From J054 sp965221985 (GTDB taxonomy: Bacteria > Pseudomonadota > Gammaproteobacteria > Steroidobacterales > GCA-2729495): DNA of 64,000 nt. This document shows positions 9,026 to 17,971 of this stretch, piece by piece (the first letter of the stretch is position 1; every line of letters starts with the position of its first letter). Position numbers and translations under genes: made by a program. The notes below the pieces were generated by a model, which ran no database searches, had not been told where the DNA came from, and saw nothing but the letters and a program-made list of their open reading frames with translations. Location of the stretch: NCBI GenBank assembly GCA_965221985.1, contig OZ244928.1:3410001-3474000 (forward strand). The letters are read 5' to 3'.

Positions 9026-9466
9026 TCAGCTAACGGTAATCTCGATGGCTTGCGGTTCCGCCACGGCCCGCTTCGGCACGGACACCTGCAGCACGCCGTT
9101 ATTATTCGTCGCACGAATATTATTCTCGTCAATATTCTCTGGCAGAGTAAACCGACGTTCGAAACTGCCGTATAGCGACTCCATTCGATATTGGCGCTCA
9201 GTGTCATCGATCTTATTCAAGCGACGTTCGCCTTTAATCGAGATCACCGACTCATGCACGCTCACATCCACATCCTCACGGCTGACGCCTGGCAAGGCGA
9301 GCCGGATTATGTAGTCCGTCTCCGTCTCCGATATATCGGCGGCTGGTCGCCATTGGGCTTTTTGGCCACTGGTATCAGTACCTGCCGCGGCATTGTTTAG
9401 CGAACGGCCATAAAGGTTAAAAATATCTTCAAACTCCCGCAAGGGGCTCCAGGTCAGTAAGCTCAT
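9026..9466 (-). CDS. Small heat shock protein, Hsp20/alpha-crystallin family
   Basis: An ATP-independent holdase of 146 residues. An N-terminal segment (MSLLTWSPLREFEDIF) precedes the alpha-crystallin domain, with LALPGVSREDVDVSV, SFERRFTLPENID and the closing GVLQVSVPKR (the A-x-x-x-n-G-v-L element). The ATG at 9466 is preferred because GGAGG lies 6 nt upstream; a GTG at 9481 would put that ribosome site inside the gene. A sigma32-type promoter lies about 60 nt upstream and a strong terminator follows, so the gene forms its own heat-inducible unit. Confidence 0.95.
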   Translation of the reverse strand: MSLLTWSPLREFEDIFNLYGRSLNNAAAGTDTSGQKAQWRPAADISETETDYIIRLALPGVSREDVDVSVHESVISIKGERRLNKIDDTERQYRMESLYGSFERRFTLPENIDENNIRATNNNGVLQVSVPKRAVAEPQAIEITVS

Positions 9467-9527
9467 AGCTCGCCTCCACACTACTAAATCAACAGGGGCG
9501 ATGGGTACAACGCCGCTCCAGCAATAG

Positions 9528-9556
9528 ATCTGGGGCGTGATGGATAACTTTTCAAG
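9528..9556 (-). promoter_or_regulatory. Sigma32-type (heat shock) promoter of hsp20
   Basis: On the minus strand, CTTGAAA (9550-9556), a 14-nt spacer and CCCCAGAT (9528-9535) closely match the RpoH consensus CTTGAAA / CCCCATNT. The predicted transcript starts near 9521, giving a leader of about 55 nt to the hsp20 ATG. Confidence 0.8.
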
Positions 9557-9695
9557 GGTCTATATCTAGCGACCGACCCGCAGCACGGCCTCAAGCTGAC
9601 CGGCGCGGCAGTGCCGGAGATCAGTGACTGCGCGATCCAATCGCCTGCAGGATGCAGCCAGGCAACCCACGAAAACTGGCCGCGCAGCTGGAAGG

Positions 9696-10841
9696 CTAAT
9701 TCAGAGCCTCGGCCAATGCCGCAATTAGGTCATCCGCATCTTCCAAGCCCACGGACAATCGCACCAGACCATCCGTAATGCCAATGCGCTGACGCTCGGC
9801 CGCTTCTACGTCCGCGTGAGTCATAGTGACCGGGTGAGTAATTAAGGATTCAACGGAACCCAGATTCTCCGCCAAAGACCAAAGTTTGATCTTGTCCATC
9901 AGCGCCTTCCCAGCCTTGACACCACCTTTAACCTCAAACCACAGCATGGCACCGAATCCCGATGCCTGCCGTTTGGCCAGCTCCGCTTGCGGAAAAGATT
10001 CCAAGCCCGGGTAACACACCGTGGCTACCCGCGGATGCGTCTGGAGAAACTGCGCAATGGCCAAGGCATTTGCCGACTGGGCCGCAACGCGCTGCGCCAA
10101 AGTTTTGCAACCTTGCAAGGTCAGGAAGGCGACCTGCGGCGACATGATGCTACCGGTCGCATTCTGCACAAAACGAATCTTTTCATCATGTTCCGCGGTG
10201 CCCGCAACCACCGCACCACCGACGGTCGCATTGTGGCCATCGAAATATTTTGTGGTGCTATGCAGGACCAAATCCGCACCGAGCTCCAAAGGCCGCTGGT
10301 AGTAAGGAGTTAAGAAAGTGTTATCCACCGCATGGGGAATACTGCGCGGGCGCGCAATGTCTGAAACGCCAGCCAGATCGGTTAATTTTAAAGTCGGGTT
10401 TGCTGGCGTCTCCGTTAGAATGAGCGCCGTGTTGTCACGTAGGGCATCTTTTACATTCTTAACATCTGCAGTATCGACAAAGGAAAAATCAACACCGAAA
10501 CGGCTATAAATCTGCGTCGCCAAGCGGTAGGTCCCGCCATACACCACATCGGAAATAATGCAATGATCACCCGCGCTTAAGTACGCCAAGAAAAGTGCAT
10601 TGATGGCCGACATACCCGTGCCGTAGCAAGTACAGTCCGCACCGCCTTCAAGAACAGCTAGCTTTTTCTCCAAAGCTCGCACCGTTGGATTCGCCGAACG
10701 GGAATATGAGTAACCCTTGGCCAGGTAGTCATCCACGGACGGCTGTACATAGGTGGTGGTCTGATAGATCGGCGTGAGGATAGACCCAGATACTGGATCG
10801 GGTTCGACGCCGCTGTGTATTTGTTTGGTATTAAAGCCCAT
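9696..10841 (-). CDS. Cystathionine gamma-lyase/synthase-type PLP enzyme
   Basis: A PLP-dependent Cys/Met metabolism enzyme of about 381 residues. Seen are the N-terminal YSYSRSANPTVRALE segment, GTGMSAINA in the phosphate-binding part, the VDNTFLTPYY aspartate and the PLP lysine in HSTTKYFDGHN. The C-terminus has the typical LWSLAENLGSVESLITHP and RLSVGLEDADDLI. Family members include gamma-synthase, gamma-lyase and methionine gamma-lyase; the exact reaction cannot be decided here. The start MGFNTKQIHSG at 10841 is used because it fits the family and has GGAG upstream; a longer in-frame extension is unlikely. Confidence 0.88.
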   Translation of the reverse strand: MGFNTKQIHSGVEPDPVSGSILTPIYQTTTYVQPSVDDYLAKGYSYSRSANPTVRALEKKLAVLEGGADCTCYGTGMSAINALFLAYLSAGDHCIISDVVYGGTYRLATQIYSRFGVDFSFVDTADVKNVKDALRDNTALILTETPANPTLKLTDLAGVSDIARPRSIPHAVDNTFLTPYYQRPLELGADLVLHSTTKYFDGHNATVGGAVVAGTAEHDEKIRFVQNATGSIMSPQVAFLTLQGCKTLAQRVAAQSANALAIAQFLQTHPRVATVCYPGLESFPQAELAKRQASGFGAMLWFEVKGGVKAGKALMDKIKLWSLAENLGSVESLITHPVTMTHADVEAAERQRIGITDGLVRLSVGLEDADDLIAALAEALN

Positions 10842-10940
10842 TGGGGAATTCTCCTGCCTGCGCAGGCGGCGCATTCTAGCAGGCATTGGCGCTGAGCGAT
10901 CCCGGTTGCGCGGCGCCGCGGGTTTGCGGATGATTAGGGC

Positions 10941-11327
10941 ATGGTCAGCCTGACGAAATCTTCTCCATCCGAGCCAGTCTGGCAGGTCTTCTCACTGGAC
11001 GAACTCAGCGCAAAGGTCGCCGGCAATGAGCCACGTTTCTTGGAATTTCTTCGGGTGCCAAGCCTCAGTGGAGCCATCTACCGGCTACCTGCGGGCGCCA
11101 AGGATATGCAGGCACCCCATCTTGAAGATGAAGTCTATTTCGTCGCCGAAGGTCGCGCGCGGCTGCGCGTGGGGGATCAAGATCATGAAGTAAGGCCCGG
11201 CACGATTTTGTTCGTTCGGGCCACGGCGGAGCATTCATTCTTCGATGTGGAGGAAGATCTCACGCTGCTAACATTCTTCGGGGCCGCCGGGCCCCTATGG
11301 GGCCAACAGACCCCCCCGATACCCTAA
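10941..11327 (+). CDS. Small single-domain cupin protein
   Basis: A 128-residue protein with one cupin fold. The first motif reads HLEDEVYFVAEGRARLRVG and the second PGTILFVRATAEHSFFDV, providing a possible metal site of two histidines and a glutamate. Cupins of this size are sensors, isomerases or oxygenases; nothing here decides which. It is divergent from the PLP enzyme gene across about 100 nt and stands alone in its orientation. Confidence 0.75.
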   Translation: MVSLTKSSPSEPVWQVFSLDELSAKVAGNEPRFLEFLRVPSLSGAIYRLPAGAKDMQAPHLEDEVYFVAEGRARLRVGDQDHEVRPGTILFVRATAEHSFFDVEEDLTLLTFFGAAGPLWGQQTPPIP

Positions 11328-11461
11328 TTTAGAATCGTACTGGGGCGGAAACCCGTTTCGCGAACAATTTAGGGGGTCAGCGAATCCAAGGTGGGCACCA
11401 GTAGCGCACCGTTTTTGAATCCGTATCCCATGCGGTAAATCAAACTATTGGCTAAGCAAGC

Positions 11462-13237
11462 CTAGTAGCTATCCACCGGTAAGGCCATCAATGATGCGGC
11501 GCCGTGAGCAATGACCTGCCCATGGGTCCGCGCCTGGGGCATGATTTGCTGCGCGTAATAATTCGCGGTCGCGATTTTCGCGGCGTGAAAATCGCGATCC
11601 TCCGTCCCTTGCGCCAGTGCTCGCTGCGCGGCCATAGACGCTTGAGCCATCTGCCAACCGCCGCAAACGATTCCCGCCAACATCAATAAGTGATAGCTAG
11701 CTGCCCCGCCGGCTACTGGATCTTTCGCGGCATTTTCAAGGACCCATTCAAGCGCTGCCTCTAGTGCATCGTATCCCTGGCTCAGCGCCTTATGAACGAT
11801 CTGTAATTCATCGCCAAGCGCCTCCAGCTCGTTCAGGGTGATTTGCATATCAGCCAAGAGTTCCCGGAAGGCAGCACCACCGTCGCGCAGCGTCTTACGC
11901 CCCATTAAATCATTGGCCTGAATACCCGTCGTGCCTTCGTAGATCGTCGTGATTCTTACATCTCGATAGTGCTGCGCGACACCGGTTTCTTCCACGTAGC
12001 CCATGCCGCCGTGAACTTGCAATGCGAGTGAAGTTAAGACCTGCCCCATTTCTGTGCACCACCCCTTCACAATGGGGGTTAGTAAATCAGCCCTAGACTG
12101 ATGATGCTTACGTCCAGAGTCTTTGGTGCAATGATGAGCACGGTCTAAATGGCCGGCCGTCACATAGACCAGAGCCCGCATGGCCTCGATATAGGCGCGC
12201 TGGGTAAACAACATACGACGAACATCCGGATGATTAATAATCGGGCTGCGTTCATCCATGTCGGCGACGCGGCCCTGCACGCGCTCGCGCGCATAATTCA
12301 CGGACTGTTGATAAGCCGCTTCAGAAACGGCGACACCTTCCAGCCCAACGCCCAAACGTGCCTCGTTCATCATGGTAAACATGCAGGCCAAGCCTTGATT
12401 CTCTGGGCCTAGGAGATAAGCCTTGGCGTTTTCAAAGGCCATGACGCAAGTTGGGCTGCCGTGTATGCCCAGCTTGTGCTCCACAGAAACCGGCCGAACT
12501 TGGTTGTGTCCACCACAACTACCATCGGCATTGACGTCATACTTAGGTACCACGAAAAGCGAAATGCCACGCACACCCTCCGGCGCATCCGGCAACCTGG
12601 CCAAGACGAGGTGAACGACGTTCTCGGCCATGTCATGGTCGCCCCAGGTAATGAAGATTTTTTGTCCCGTAACGCGGTAGGCATCCCCATCCGGCACGGC
12701 GCTACTGCGTACGGCTGCCAGATCGGAGCCCGCTTGGGGTTCGGTGAGATTCATGGTGCCGGTCCATTCGCCGGAAACCATCTTCGCAACATACTGCGCT
12801 CTGAGTTCGTCGCTGCCGTGGGCCTCAATAGCTCGAACAGCACCCTGACTCAATAGCGGACAAAGAGACCAAGCCAAGTTCGCCGATTGCAGCATCTCAT
12901 GCACCGCCGTGCCCAAGGCGTGGGGCAATCCCTGGCCACCATATTCTGTCGAATGTGCAATGCCTGACCAGCCGTTCTCCACGTATTGCCCATAAGCGGT
13001 CTTAAACTCATCGGGGACTTGCACAGCGTCATCGACCACACCTGTGCCCTGTTGATCTCCAATGACATTGGTGGGCGCGATAACCTCACCGGCAAACTGG
13101 GCCGCCTCTTCCAGTACCGCGGTGACCAGATCGGGTGTTGCTTCCTCGAAACCGGGCAAACGGGCAAGTTCGTCCAGCCCAACCAATTCCTGGAGCACGA
13201 ACAGCATGTCTTTTACGGGGGCGTGATACTCCGCCAT
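11462..13237 (-). CDS. Acyl-CoA dehydrogenase, DmdC-like long form
   Basis: A FAD-dependent acyl-CoA dehydrogenase of 591 residues, larger than the usual 380 because of a C-terminal helical extension. It begins with YHAPVKDMLFVL, as in the 3-methylmercaptopropionyl-CoA dehydrogenase (DmdC) and related acyl-CoA dehydrogenases. Conserved segments include MNLTEPQAGSDL, KIFITWGDHDM, LGIHGSPTCVM and the QVHGGMGYVEETG / RITTIYEGTTGIQAND stretch carrying the catalytic glutamate region. DmdC would dehydrogenate methylmercaptopropionyl-CoA from DMSP, but close paralogues act on ordinary acyl-CoAs, so the substrate is left open. No dmdB or dmdD lies nearby. Confidence 0.88.
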   Translation of the reverse strand: MAEYHAPVKDMLFVLQELVGLDELARLPGFEEATPDLVTAVLEEAAQFAGEVIAPTNVIGDQQGTGVVDDAVQVPDEFKTAYGQYVENGWSGIAHSTEYGGQGLPHALGTAVHEMLQSANLAWSLCPLLSQGAVRAIEAHGSDELRAQYVAKMVSGEWTGTMNLTEPQAGSDLAAVRSSAVPDGDAYRVTGQKIFITWGDHDMAENVVHLVLARLPDAPEGVRGISLFVVPKYDVNADGSCGGHNQVRPVSVEHKLGIHGSPTCVMAFENAKAYLLGPENQGLACMFTMMNEARLGVGLEGVAVSEAAYQQSVNYARERVQGRVADMDERSPIINHPDVRRMLFTQRAYIEAMRALVYVTAGHLDRAHHCTKDSGRKHHQSRADLLTPIVKGWCTEMGQVLTSLALQVHGGMGYVEETGVAQHYRDVRITTIYEGTTGIQANDLMGRKTLRDGGAAFRELLADMQITLNELEALGDELQIVHKALSQGYDALEAALEWVLENAAKDPVAGGAASYHLLMLAGIVCGGWQMAQASMAAQRALAQGTEDRDFHAAKIATANYYAQQIMPQARTHGQVIAHGAASLMALPVDSY

Positions 13238-13331
13238 GGGTAACCTCTTACGCGGGTTTATTCTTGTTGATCGGCTATTGTAGCAATCTGCGGCGATACG
13301 CTGCCTAGCTCTTCAGCGCCACGCCGAAGTC

Positions 13332-14687
13332 TCAAAGGCTAAGCAAATACCAGGCATAGTCCGCTGATGACACCTGCGCATCGAAGGCCTGGCATTCCCA
13401 GCGTCTTATCGTGGCATAGCAATCGATGAAATCTTGGCCAAGATAAGCAGGCAAATGCCGCCCGCTGACAAAGGCTGCCCAGGCCGTGCGCCAATCCCGT
13501 GCAAGGCTGCCCGGCTGGTCAATTTCCTGCCCGGCGCATAATGGGGGCGGTGCTGAGAGCTGCTGCTCTATACCATGATGCATGCCAGCCAGGGTCGCGG
13601 CCATGGCCAGGTAGGGGTTCGCATCAGCACCCGCCAGGCGATGTTCAAGCCGGCGATTGACTGGGTCGGACAAGGGCTCGCGGACGACCACACCGCGATG
13701 ATTGTGGCCCCAATTCGACGCCGTGGGCGCATAGCAGCCGGGCTGAAGACGGCGATAGGAATTGGGATTCGGGCAAAACATCAGCATGGATTCTGACAAT
13801 AGCGCCAGTAGTCCGGCCACTGCGTGTTCGAAATCGGTGTCAGCAGCCAGTGCATTGGTCCCCTGCTGGTCCAGCAAGCTCACGTGCAGATGCTGACCAG
13901 AGCCGCTGTGTTCGGTAAAAGGCTTAGCCATGAAGCTCGCCGCCAAGCCGTGAGCTTTGGCCGTCCCACGAATTAAGCGCTTTAACAGCACAGCATGGTC
14001 GCAAGCCACTAAGGGATCATCAACATGCCGCAAGTTTATTTCGAATTGACCGGGCGCATACTCAGACATTGCCGTGCTAGCCGGCAACTCCTGGATCCGG
14101 CAATTCCGTTCGATATCCGCAAGCAGCGGATCAAGGTCTTGCAAATCTTCCAGGCTATACATCTGCGGGTCAGATTGGCGCAGACCCGTCCCTGGCGTGC
14201 GTCCACCGCGGGGTCGCGGATGGGCCAGACTGGCATCTTCCAAAAAATAGAACTCCAACTCCACGGCGCAAACCGGCTTGAGGCCGTCGGCCCGCAACCG
14301 CTCGCAAACACGGCGCAGAATACGACGGCTATCGGCGAAACCGGCCGTGGCAAAACCTCGATCCATCTCAAGCAAACATTGCGCCATACCATCAGCCAGC
14401 CATGGCGTGGCTACCAGGGTTCCCGGCACCGGATGGCTGACGCAGTCCGGGTCGCCATCTAATCCACCATATTCGAGATCAGCGACCACGCGTCCCCGGC
14501 TGTCCATGAGGGTGGACGATGCAGGCAAATTGATCCCTTCGGAATAGAGGCCCGCGAATTCTCGGGGACTAATTCGCTTGCCTCGCAGAATGCCGTTGAT
14601 ATCGGGTATCAACAGCTCCATGCCGCGGGTCTGCGGATGACGGTAGAGGAAGTCCTCCAAATCCTTAGCGGCAGATATTTTCGACAA
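13332..14687 (-). CDS. Glutamine synthetase family ligase (PuuA-like)
   Basis: A 451-residue GS-fold ATP-dependent gamma-glutamyl ligase. The metal/glutamate site is seen in CAVELEFYF, the conserved MAKPFTEHSGSGQHLHVSL stretch carries metal and glutamate ligands, and RLEHRLAGADANPYLA carries the ATP/phosphate arginines. The N-terminal half (DINGILRGKRI, SSTLMD) resembles gamma-glutamylputrescine synthetase and similar GS-III-type enzymes, not assimilatory GlnA. It would couple glutamate to an amine as the first step in polyamine or amine use. No other puu genes are adjacent. It is divergent from purU. Confidence 0.82.
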   Translation of the reverse strand: MSKISAAKDLEDFLYRHPQTRGMELLIPDINGILRGKRISPREFAGLYSEGINLPASSTLMDSRGRVVADLEYGGLDGDPDCVSHPVPGTLVATPWLADGMAQCLLEMDRGFATAGFADSRRILRRVCERLRADGLKPVCAVELEFYFLEDASLAHPRPRGGRTPGTGLRQSDPQMYSLEDLQDLDPLLADIERNCRIQELPASTAMSEYAPGQFEINLRHVDDPLVACDHAVLLKRLIRGTAKAHGLAASFMAKPFTEHSGSGQHLHVSLLDQQGTNALAADTDFEHAVAGLLALLSESMLMFCPNPNSYRRLQPGCYAPTASNWGHNHRGVVVREPLSDPVNRRLEHRLAGADANPYLAMAATLAGMHHGIEQQLSAPPPLCAGQEIDQPGSLARDWRTAWAAFVSGRHLPAYLGQDFIDCYATIRRWECQAFDAQVSSADYAWYLLSL

Positions 14688-14815
14688 TATCTTTCTCGGT
14701 CTATTTTATGATGACATTGTGACGAAACTCGCTTTAGCCGTCACGCCTAACTACTATTCTGGTGACTTCAAGGACATACCCATGCCAAGGCACCCCGTAA
14801 TTCACTGAGCGAGCC

Positions 14816-15679
14816 ATGCCTAAAGCCCAACAATCATTTGTTCTAACGGTGGTTTGCCCCGACACCATCGGTATCGTGGCCGCCGTTGCGAGCTACCTGC
14901 GTGACGCCGGCCATTTTGTCGAGGAATCCTCGCACTATGGCGATCACGACACCCGGCGCTTTTTCATGCGCGTTTGCTTTACCCCGCAAAACCAAAATTT
15001 TTCACGGCGGCGCTTCGGCGAAGAATTTGCAAGCATTGCTGCAGACTTCAACATGCAATGGGAAGTACACGACATCAATCTGCGGCCGCGGGTTCTTGTT
15101 ATGGTGTCGCGCTTAGATCATTGCCTAAATGACCTGCTGTACCGTTATCGAACCGGTGCTCTGGCCATGGATATCCCGGCCATCGTATCGAATCACCTGG
15201 ACATGGCGAGCTTAGCCGAATGGCATCGCATTCCCTTCTTCCACGTACCAGTGACGCCTGATAAAAAACGGGAAGCTGAATCACGGCTGTTGGAGATTGT
15301 GGAAGACACCAAAGCCGATTTGGTTGTTTTGGCGCGTTACATGCAAGTGCTTTCACCCGAACTGTGCCAAAAATTAGCGGGACGTATCATCAACATTCAC
15401 CACTCCTTTTTGCCCGGCTTTAAAGGCGCCAAGCCCTATCACAAAGCCCACGAGCGAGGCGTTAAGCTAATCGGCGCCACAGCCCACTACGTGACGACCG
15501 AGCTGGATGAGGGCCCCATCATTGAACAAGGCGTAGAACGCGTCGATCACAGCCATTCGCCCGACGACCTCGCCGCGGTGGGACGAGACGTAGAGAGCAT
15601 CACTTTGGCCCGGGCGGTCAAACTGCATCTGGAACACCGTGTTTTCCTAAACGGCGCTAAGACGGTAATTTTGCGTTAA
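14816..15679 (+). CDS. purU: Formyltetrahydrofolate deformylase
   Basis: A 287-residue enzyme releasing formate from 10-formyl-THF to balance the one-carbon pool and supply formate for purine synthesis. An N-terminal ACT domain (residues about 8-90, starting FVLTVVCPDTIGIVA) is followed by a formyltransferase domain. The catalytic region reads NIHHSFLPGFKGAKPYHKA then GATAHYVTTELDEGPIIEQ, with the His and Asp expected. Length equals that of the family. The ATG at 14816 is used. It is divergent from the glutamine synthetase-like gene across 128 nt and convergent with the DAHP synthase gene. Confidence 0.95.
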   Translation: MPKAQQSFVLTVVCPDTIGIVAAVASYLRDAGHFVEESSHYGDHDTRRFFMRVCFTPQNQNFSRRRFGEEFASIAADFNMQWEVHDINLRPRVLVMVSRLDHCLNDLLYRYRTGALAMDIPAIVSNHLDMASLAEWHRIPFFHVPVTPDKKREAESRLLEIVEDTKADLVVLARYMQVLSPELCQKLAGRIINIHHSFLPGFKGAKPYHKAHERGVKLIGATAHYVTTELDEGPIIEQGVERVDHSHSPDDLAAVGRDVESITLARAVKLHLEHRVFLNGAKTVILR

Positions 15680-15709
15680 AGCTGCCGAAGGCGGCCTGAT
15701 TAATCACTA

Positions 15710-16783
15710 CTACCCGGCCCGATTCGCCCGAATCACCGGCGTCAAAAGCTTTGCAGCATCCCGCATCACTTTTTCGGTAGTCGGCCAGTCTATGCAAGCA
15801 TCCGTGACCGAAACGCCTCGCTTCAGTTGCGAAAGGTCCGCCGGAATCTTCTGATTACCCGCTAATAGATTGCTTTCCAACATCAAACCAATAATTGAAC
15901 GATTGCCGTTGACGACTTGTTCAATACAATCTCGAGCCACCAGCGATTGCAGATTGTGATCCTTATTGGAATTGTCATGGCTACAGTCGACGACGATACG
16001 TTGCGGCAAATCCGCATCTCGCAGGGCTTGCTCCGTTAATGCGACATGCACTGAATCATAGTTCGGCCGCCCACCACCGCCGCGCAATACCACATGACCG
16101 TATGCGTTACCGCGAGTGCGGAAAACGGCAGTAGACCCAGATTGATTGATGCCGAGAAAATGATGCGGCTGGCGCGCCGACTTCAGCGCATTCACTGCCA
16201 TTTGTAACGAACCATCGGTACCATTTTTAAACCCGACCGGCGTGGACAAGCCACTGGCCATTTCCCGGTGAGTTTGTGATTCAGTGGTTCTGGCGCCAAT
16301 GGCGGTCCAACTAATCAGTTCACCAAAGTACTGCGGCATAATGGGGTCCAGGGCCTCCGTCGCCGTGGGCAAGCCCATTTCGCCCAGATCCATCAGCAAA
16401 TGTCGCGCCAGATCGATCCCCTTTTCAATGTGAAAAGAATCGTCCATGTCCGGATCGTTCACCAGGCCCTTCCAGCCGACTGTGGTGCGAGGTTTTTCGA
16501 AGTACACGCGCATGACCAAGACCAGGGTGTCCTGGACTTCGTCGGCCAGCTTCTTCAATCGCTGCGCGTAATCCAGGGCGGCATCGACATCGTGAATCGA
16601 GCATGGGCCAACCACGGCGAACAGCCGCGGGTCGCGACCATCGAGTATTTCGCGCAGGACACGCCTGTGGCGGACAACCGTCGCCTCGGCGCCAGCTGTC
16701 ATGGGCCGTTGTTTCTTGATGTCCTTGGGAGACGGCAAAACCGTCTTCGCTAGCACATTAATGTCGTGAATTTGATTTTCCAT
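15710..16783 (-). CDS. 3-deoxy-7-phosphoheptulonate synthase, class I
   Basis: A 357-residue class I alpha (AroF/G/H type) DAHP synthase, condensing PEP and erythrose-4-phosphate as the first step of the shikimate pathway. Diagnostic segments are VVGPCSIHD, RVYFEKPRTTVGWKGL, GARTTESQTHREMASGLS, VGFKNGTDGS, RGGGGRPNYD and VDCSHDNSNKDH, supplying PEP and metal ligands. The Phe/Tyr/Trp sensitivity of the isozyme cannot be assigned by eye. It is alone in its transcript, with about 400 nt of gene-free sequence upstream. Confidence 0.93.
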   Translation of the reverse strand: MENQIHDINVLAKTVLPSPKDIKKQRPMTAGAEATVVRHRRVLREILDGRDPRLFAVVGPCSIHDVDAALDYAQRLKKLADEVQDTLVLVMRVYFEKPRTTVGWKGLVNDPDMDDSFHIEKGIDLARHLLMDLGEMGLPTATEALDPIMPQYFGELISWTAIGARTTESQTHREMASGLSTPVGFKNGTDGSLQMAVNALKSARQPHHFLGINQSGSTAVFRTRGNAYGHVVLRGGGGRPNYDSVHVALTEQALRDADLPQRIVVDCSHDNSNKDHNLQSLVARDCIEQVVNGNRSIIGLMLESNLLAGNQKIPADLSQLKRGVSVTDACIDWPTTEKVMRDAAKLLTPVIRANRAG

Positions 16784-17179
16784 AAGCTTGCTGTCCGTCC
16801 AGCCTGGTCAAGCTGGGCTGTTCTTCCGAAAGTGTTCTGGGTGTTTTTTAGCACAGCCGTCTACTGAAGCACAGGCGCAGCGCGGTCATATCCGGTTTGG
16901 GGGGTGCCCAGAGCTTGTCTGGACCCTGGGAATTTCCTAGCAACATGCCACCGGTCCCGCCAACTTAGACCAGGCAGGCATCGGTAACCATCAGACGCCG
17001 ATCATCGCGGTGGCTGGCACCAAACCCGGACAACGGCGCAGGACGAGCTCCGCGCCGGCAAGGGCAGATGCTGATCACTCAATTCCCGGTTTGTCGAAGC
17101 ATTACCTAAGCGCGAATGTCTGACGTAGAATCCGAACTCATCTTTGGGTTTTGGAAAACAGGCCTTGGCTGCACATAAA
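16784..17179. other. Intergenic region between DAHP synthase and kinase genes
   Basis: About 400 nt without a confident gene, presumably holding the divergent promoters. A 20-codon open frame (ATG at 17116, TAA at 17176-17178) ends one base before the kinase ATG at 17180 and could act as a leader peptide coupling translation, but it has only a weak ribosome site. No clear terminator or attenuator was found before the DAHP synthase gene. Confidence 0.3.
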
Positions 17180-17971
17180 ATGCCGCGCGCCCGGCAGAAG
17201 TTGGGCAAGTACAAAATTGAAAAGCGTCTTTCCGAAGGCCCACGGGCGTCGGTGTACCGCGCCTTTGATTCTATACATGGTGTGAAGGTCGCGCTGAAAA
17301 TTGCCGAGCCCAGCCTGATGGACGACGAGTTTCTCGATGAATTCCGCCGCGAAGCCCGCCTGTCAGTACGCATGGAACACCACAACGTACTGCCCATTCA
17401 AAACGCTTGTTTTATCGATGACCTATTTGTCATTGCCATGCCCCTGGGTGTGGAAAGTCTCGCTGATCGTATGACTCGGCGCATGTCCAGCCAACTAGCA
17501 TTGCATTTCGCGGAACAAGCCCTAGACGCGGTGGCACATGCCCATAGCCGGAATATCATTCACTGCGATGTAAAACCAGAGAATTTCATTATTTTCGATG
17601 ACAATCGGCTAAAGCTGACCGATTTTGGATTTTCCAAGATAGCGGCACGACCGATTCAAAACGGCTCAGGCTCGGGCACCGTAGGCTATCTGGCACCCGA
17701 GCAAGCCCTCGGCCGGCCCATGTATCAGTCGGACGTGTTTTCTCTTGGCCTAGTGATTTACAAGCTATTCAGTGGCAAACGGCCTGAGTGGCCCTATAAG
17801 TGGCCACCGGAAAACCACGCGCGCATTCGCAAGAAATTGCGGCCGAAGCTCCTAAAGTGGTTGCGCAAGTCCATGGAATTCAAGCCACAAGATCGATTTA
17901 GGACAGCGGTCTCAATGCAGCGTGCCTACGACAATATTCCCAAAAAGTTACTGGCCAATGACCGCCGATAA
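17180..17971 (+). CDS. Soluble Hanks-type Ser/Thr protein kinase
   Basis: A compact kinase of about 263 residues consisting only of the catalytic domain. Visible: a modified glycine loop (LSEGPRASVYRA), the ATP lysine in VALKIA, the alpha-C glutamate in FRREARLS, the catalytic loop HCDVKPENF and the magnesium loop DFGFSK. The residue before the catalytic Asp is Cys rather than Arg, so this is a non-RD kinase and probably does not need activation-loop phosphorylation. There is no transmembrane or sensor domain. The ATG at 17180 is chosen; a TTG at 17144 is possible. Its 3' end overlaps the PP2C gene by 14 nt, so the two are a coupled kinase/phosphatase pair. Confidence 0.88.
   Translation: MPRARQKLGKYKIEKRLSEGPRASVYRAFDSIHGVKVALKIAEPSLMDDEFLDEFRREARLSVRMEHHNVLPIQNACFIDDLFVIAMPLGVESLADRMTRRMSSQLALHFAEQALDAVAHAHSRNIIHCDVKPENFIIFDDNRLKLTDFGFSKIAARPIQNGSGSGTVGYLAPEQALGRPMYQSDVFSLGLVIYKLFSGKRPEWPYKWPPENHARIRKKLRPKLLKWLRKSMEFKPQDRFRTAVSMQRAYDNIPKKLLANDRR

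Noticed and set aside
11462..13237. DMSP demethylation locus based on the DmdC-like gene
   Set aside because: No dmdA, dmdB or dmdD homologue is present nearby, and long acyl-CoA dehydrogenases of this type also act in ordinary beta-oxidation.
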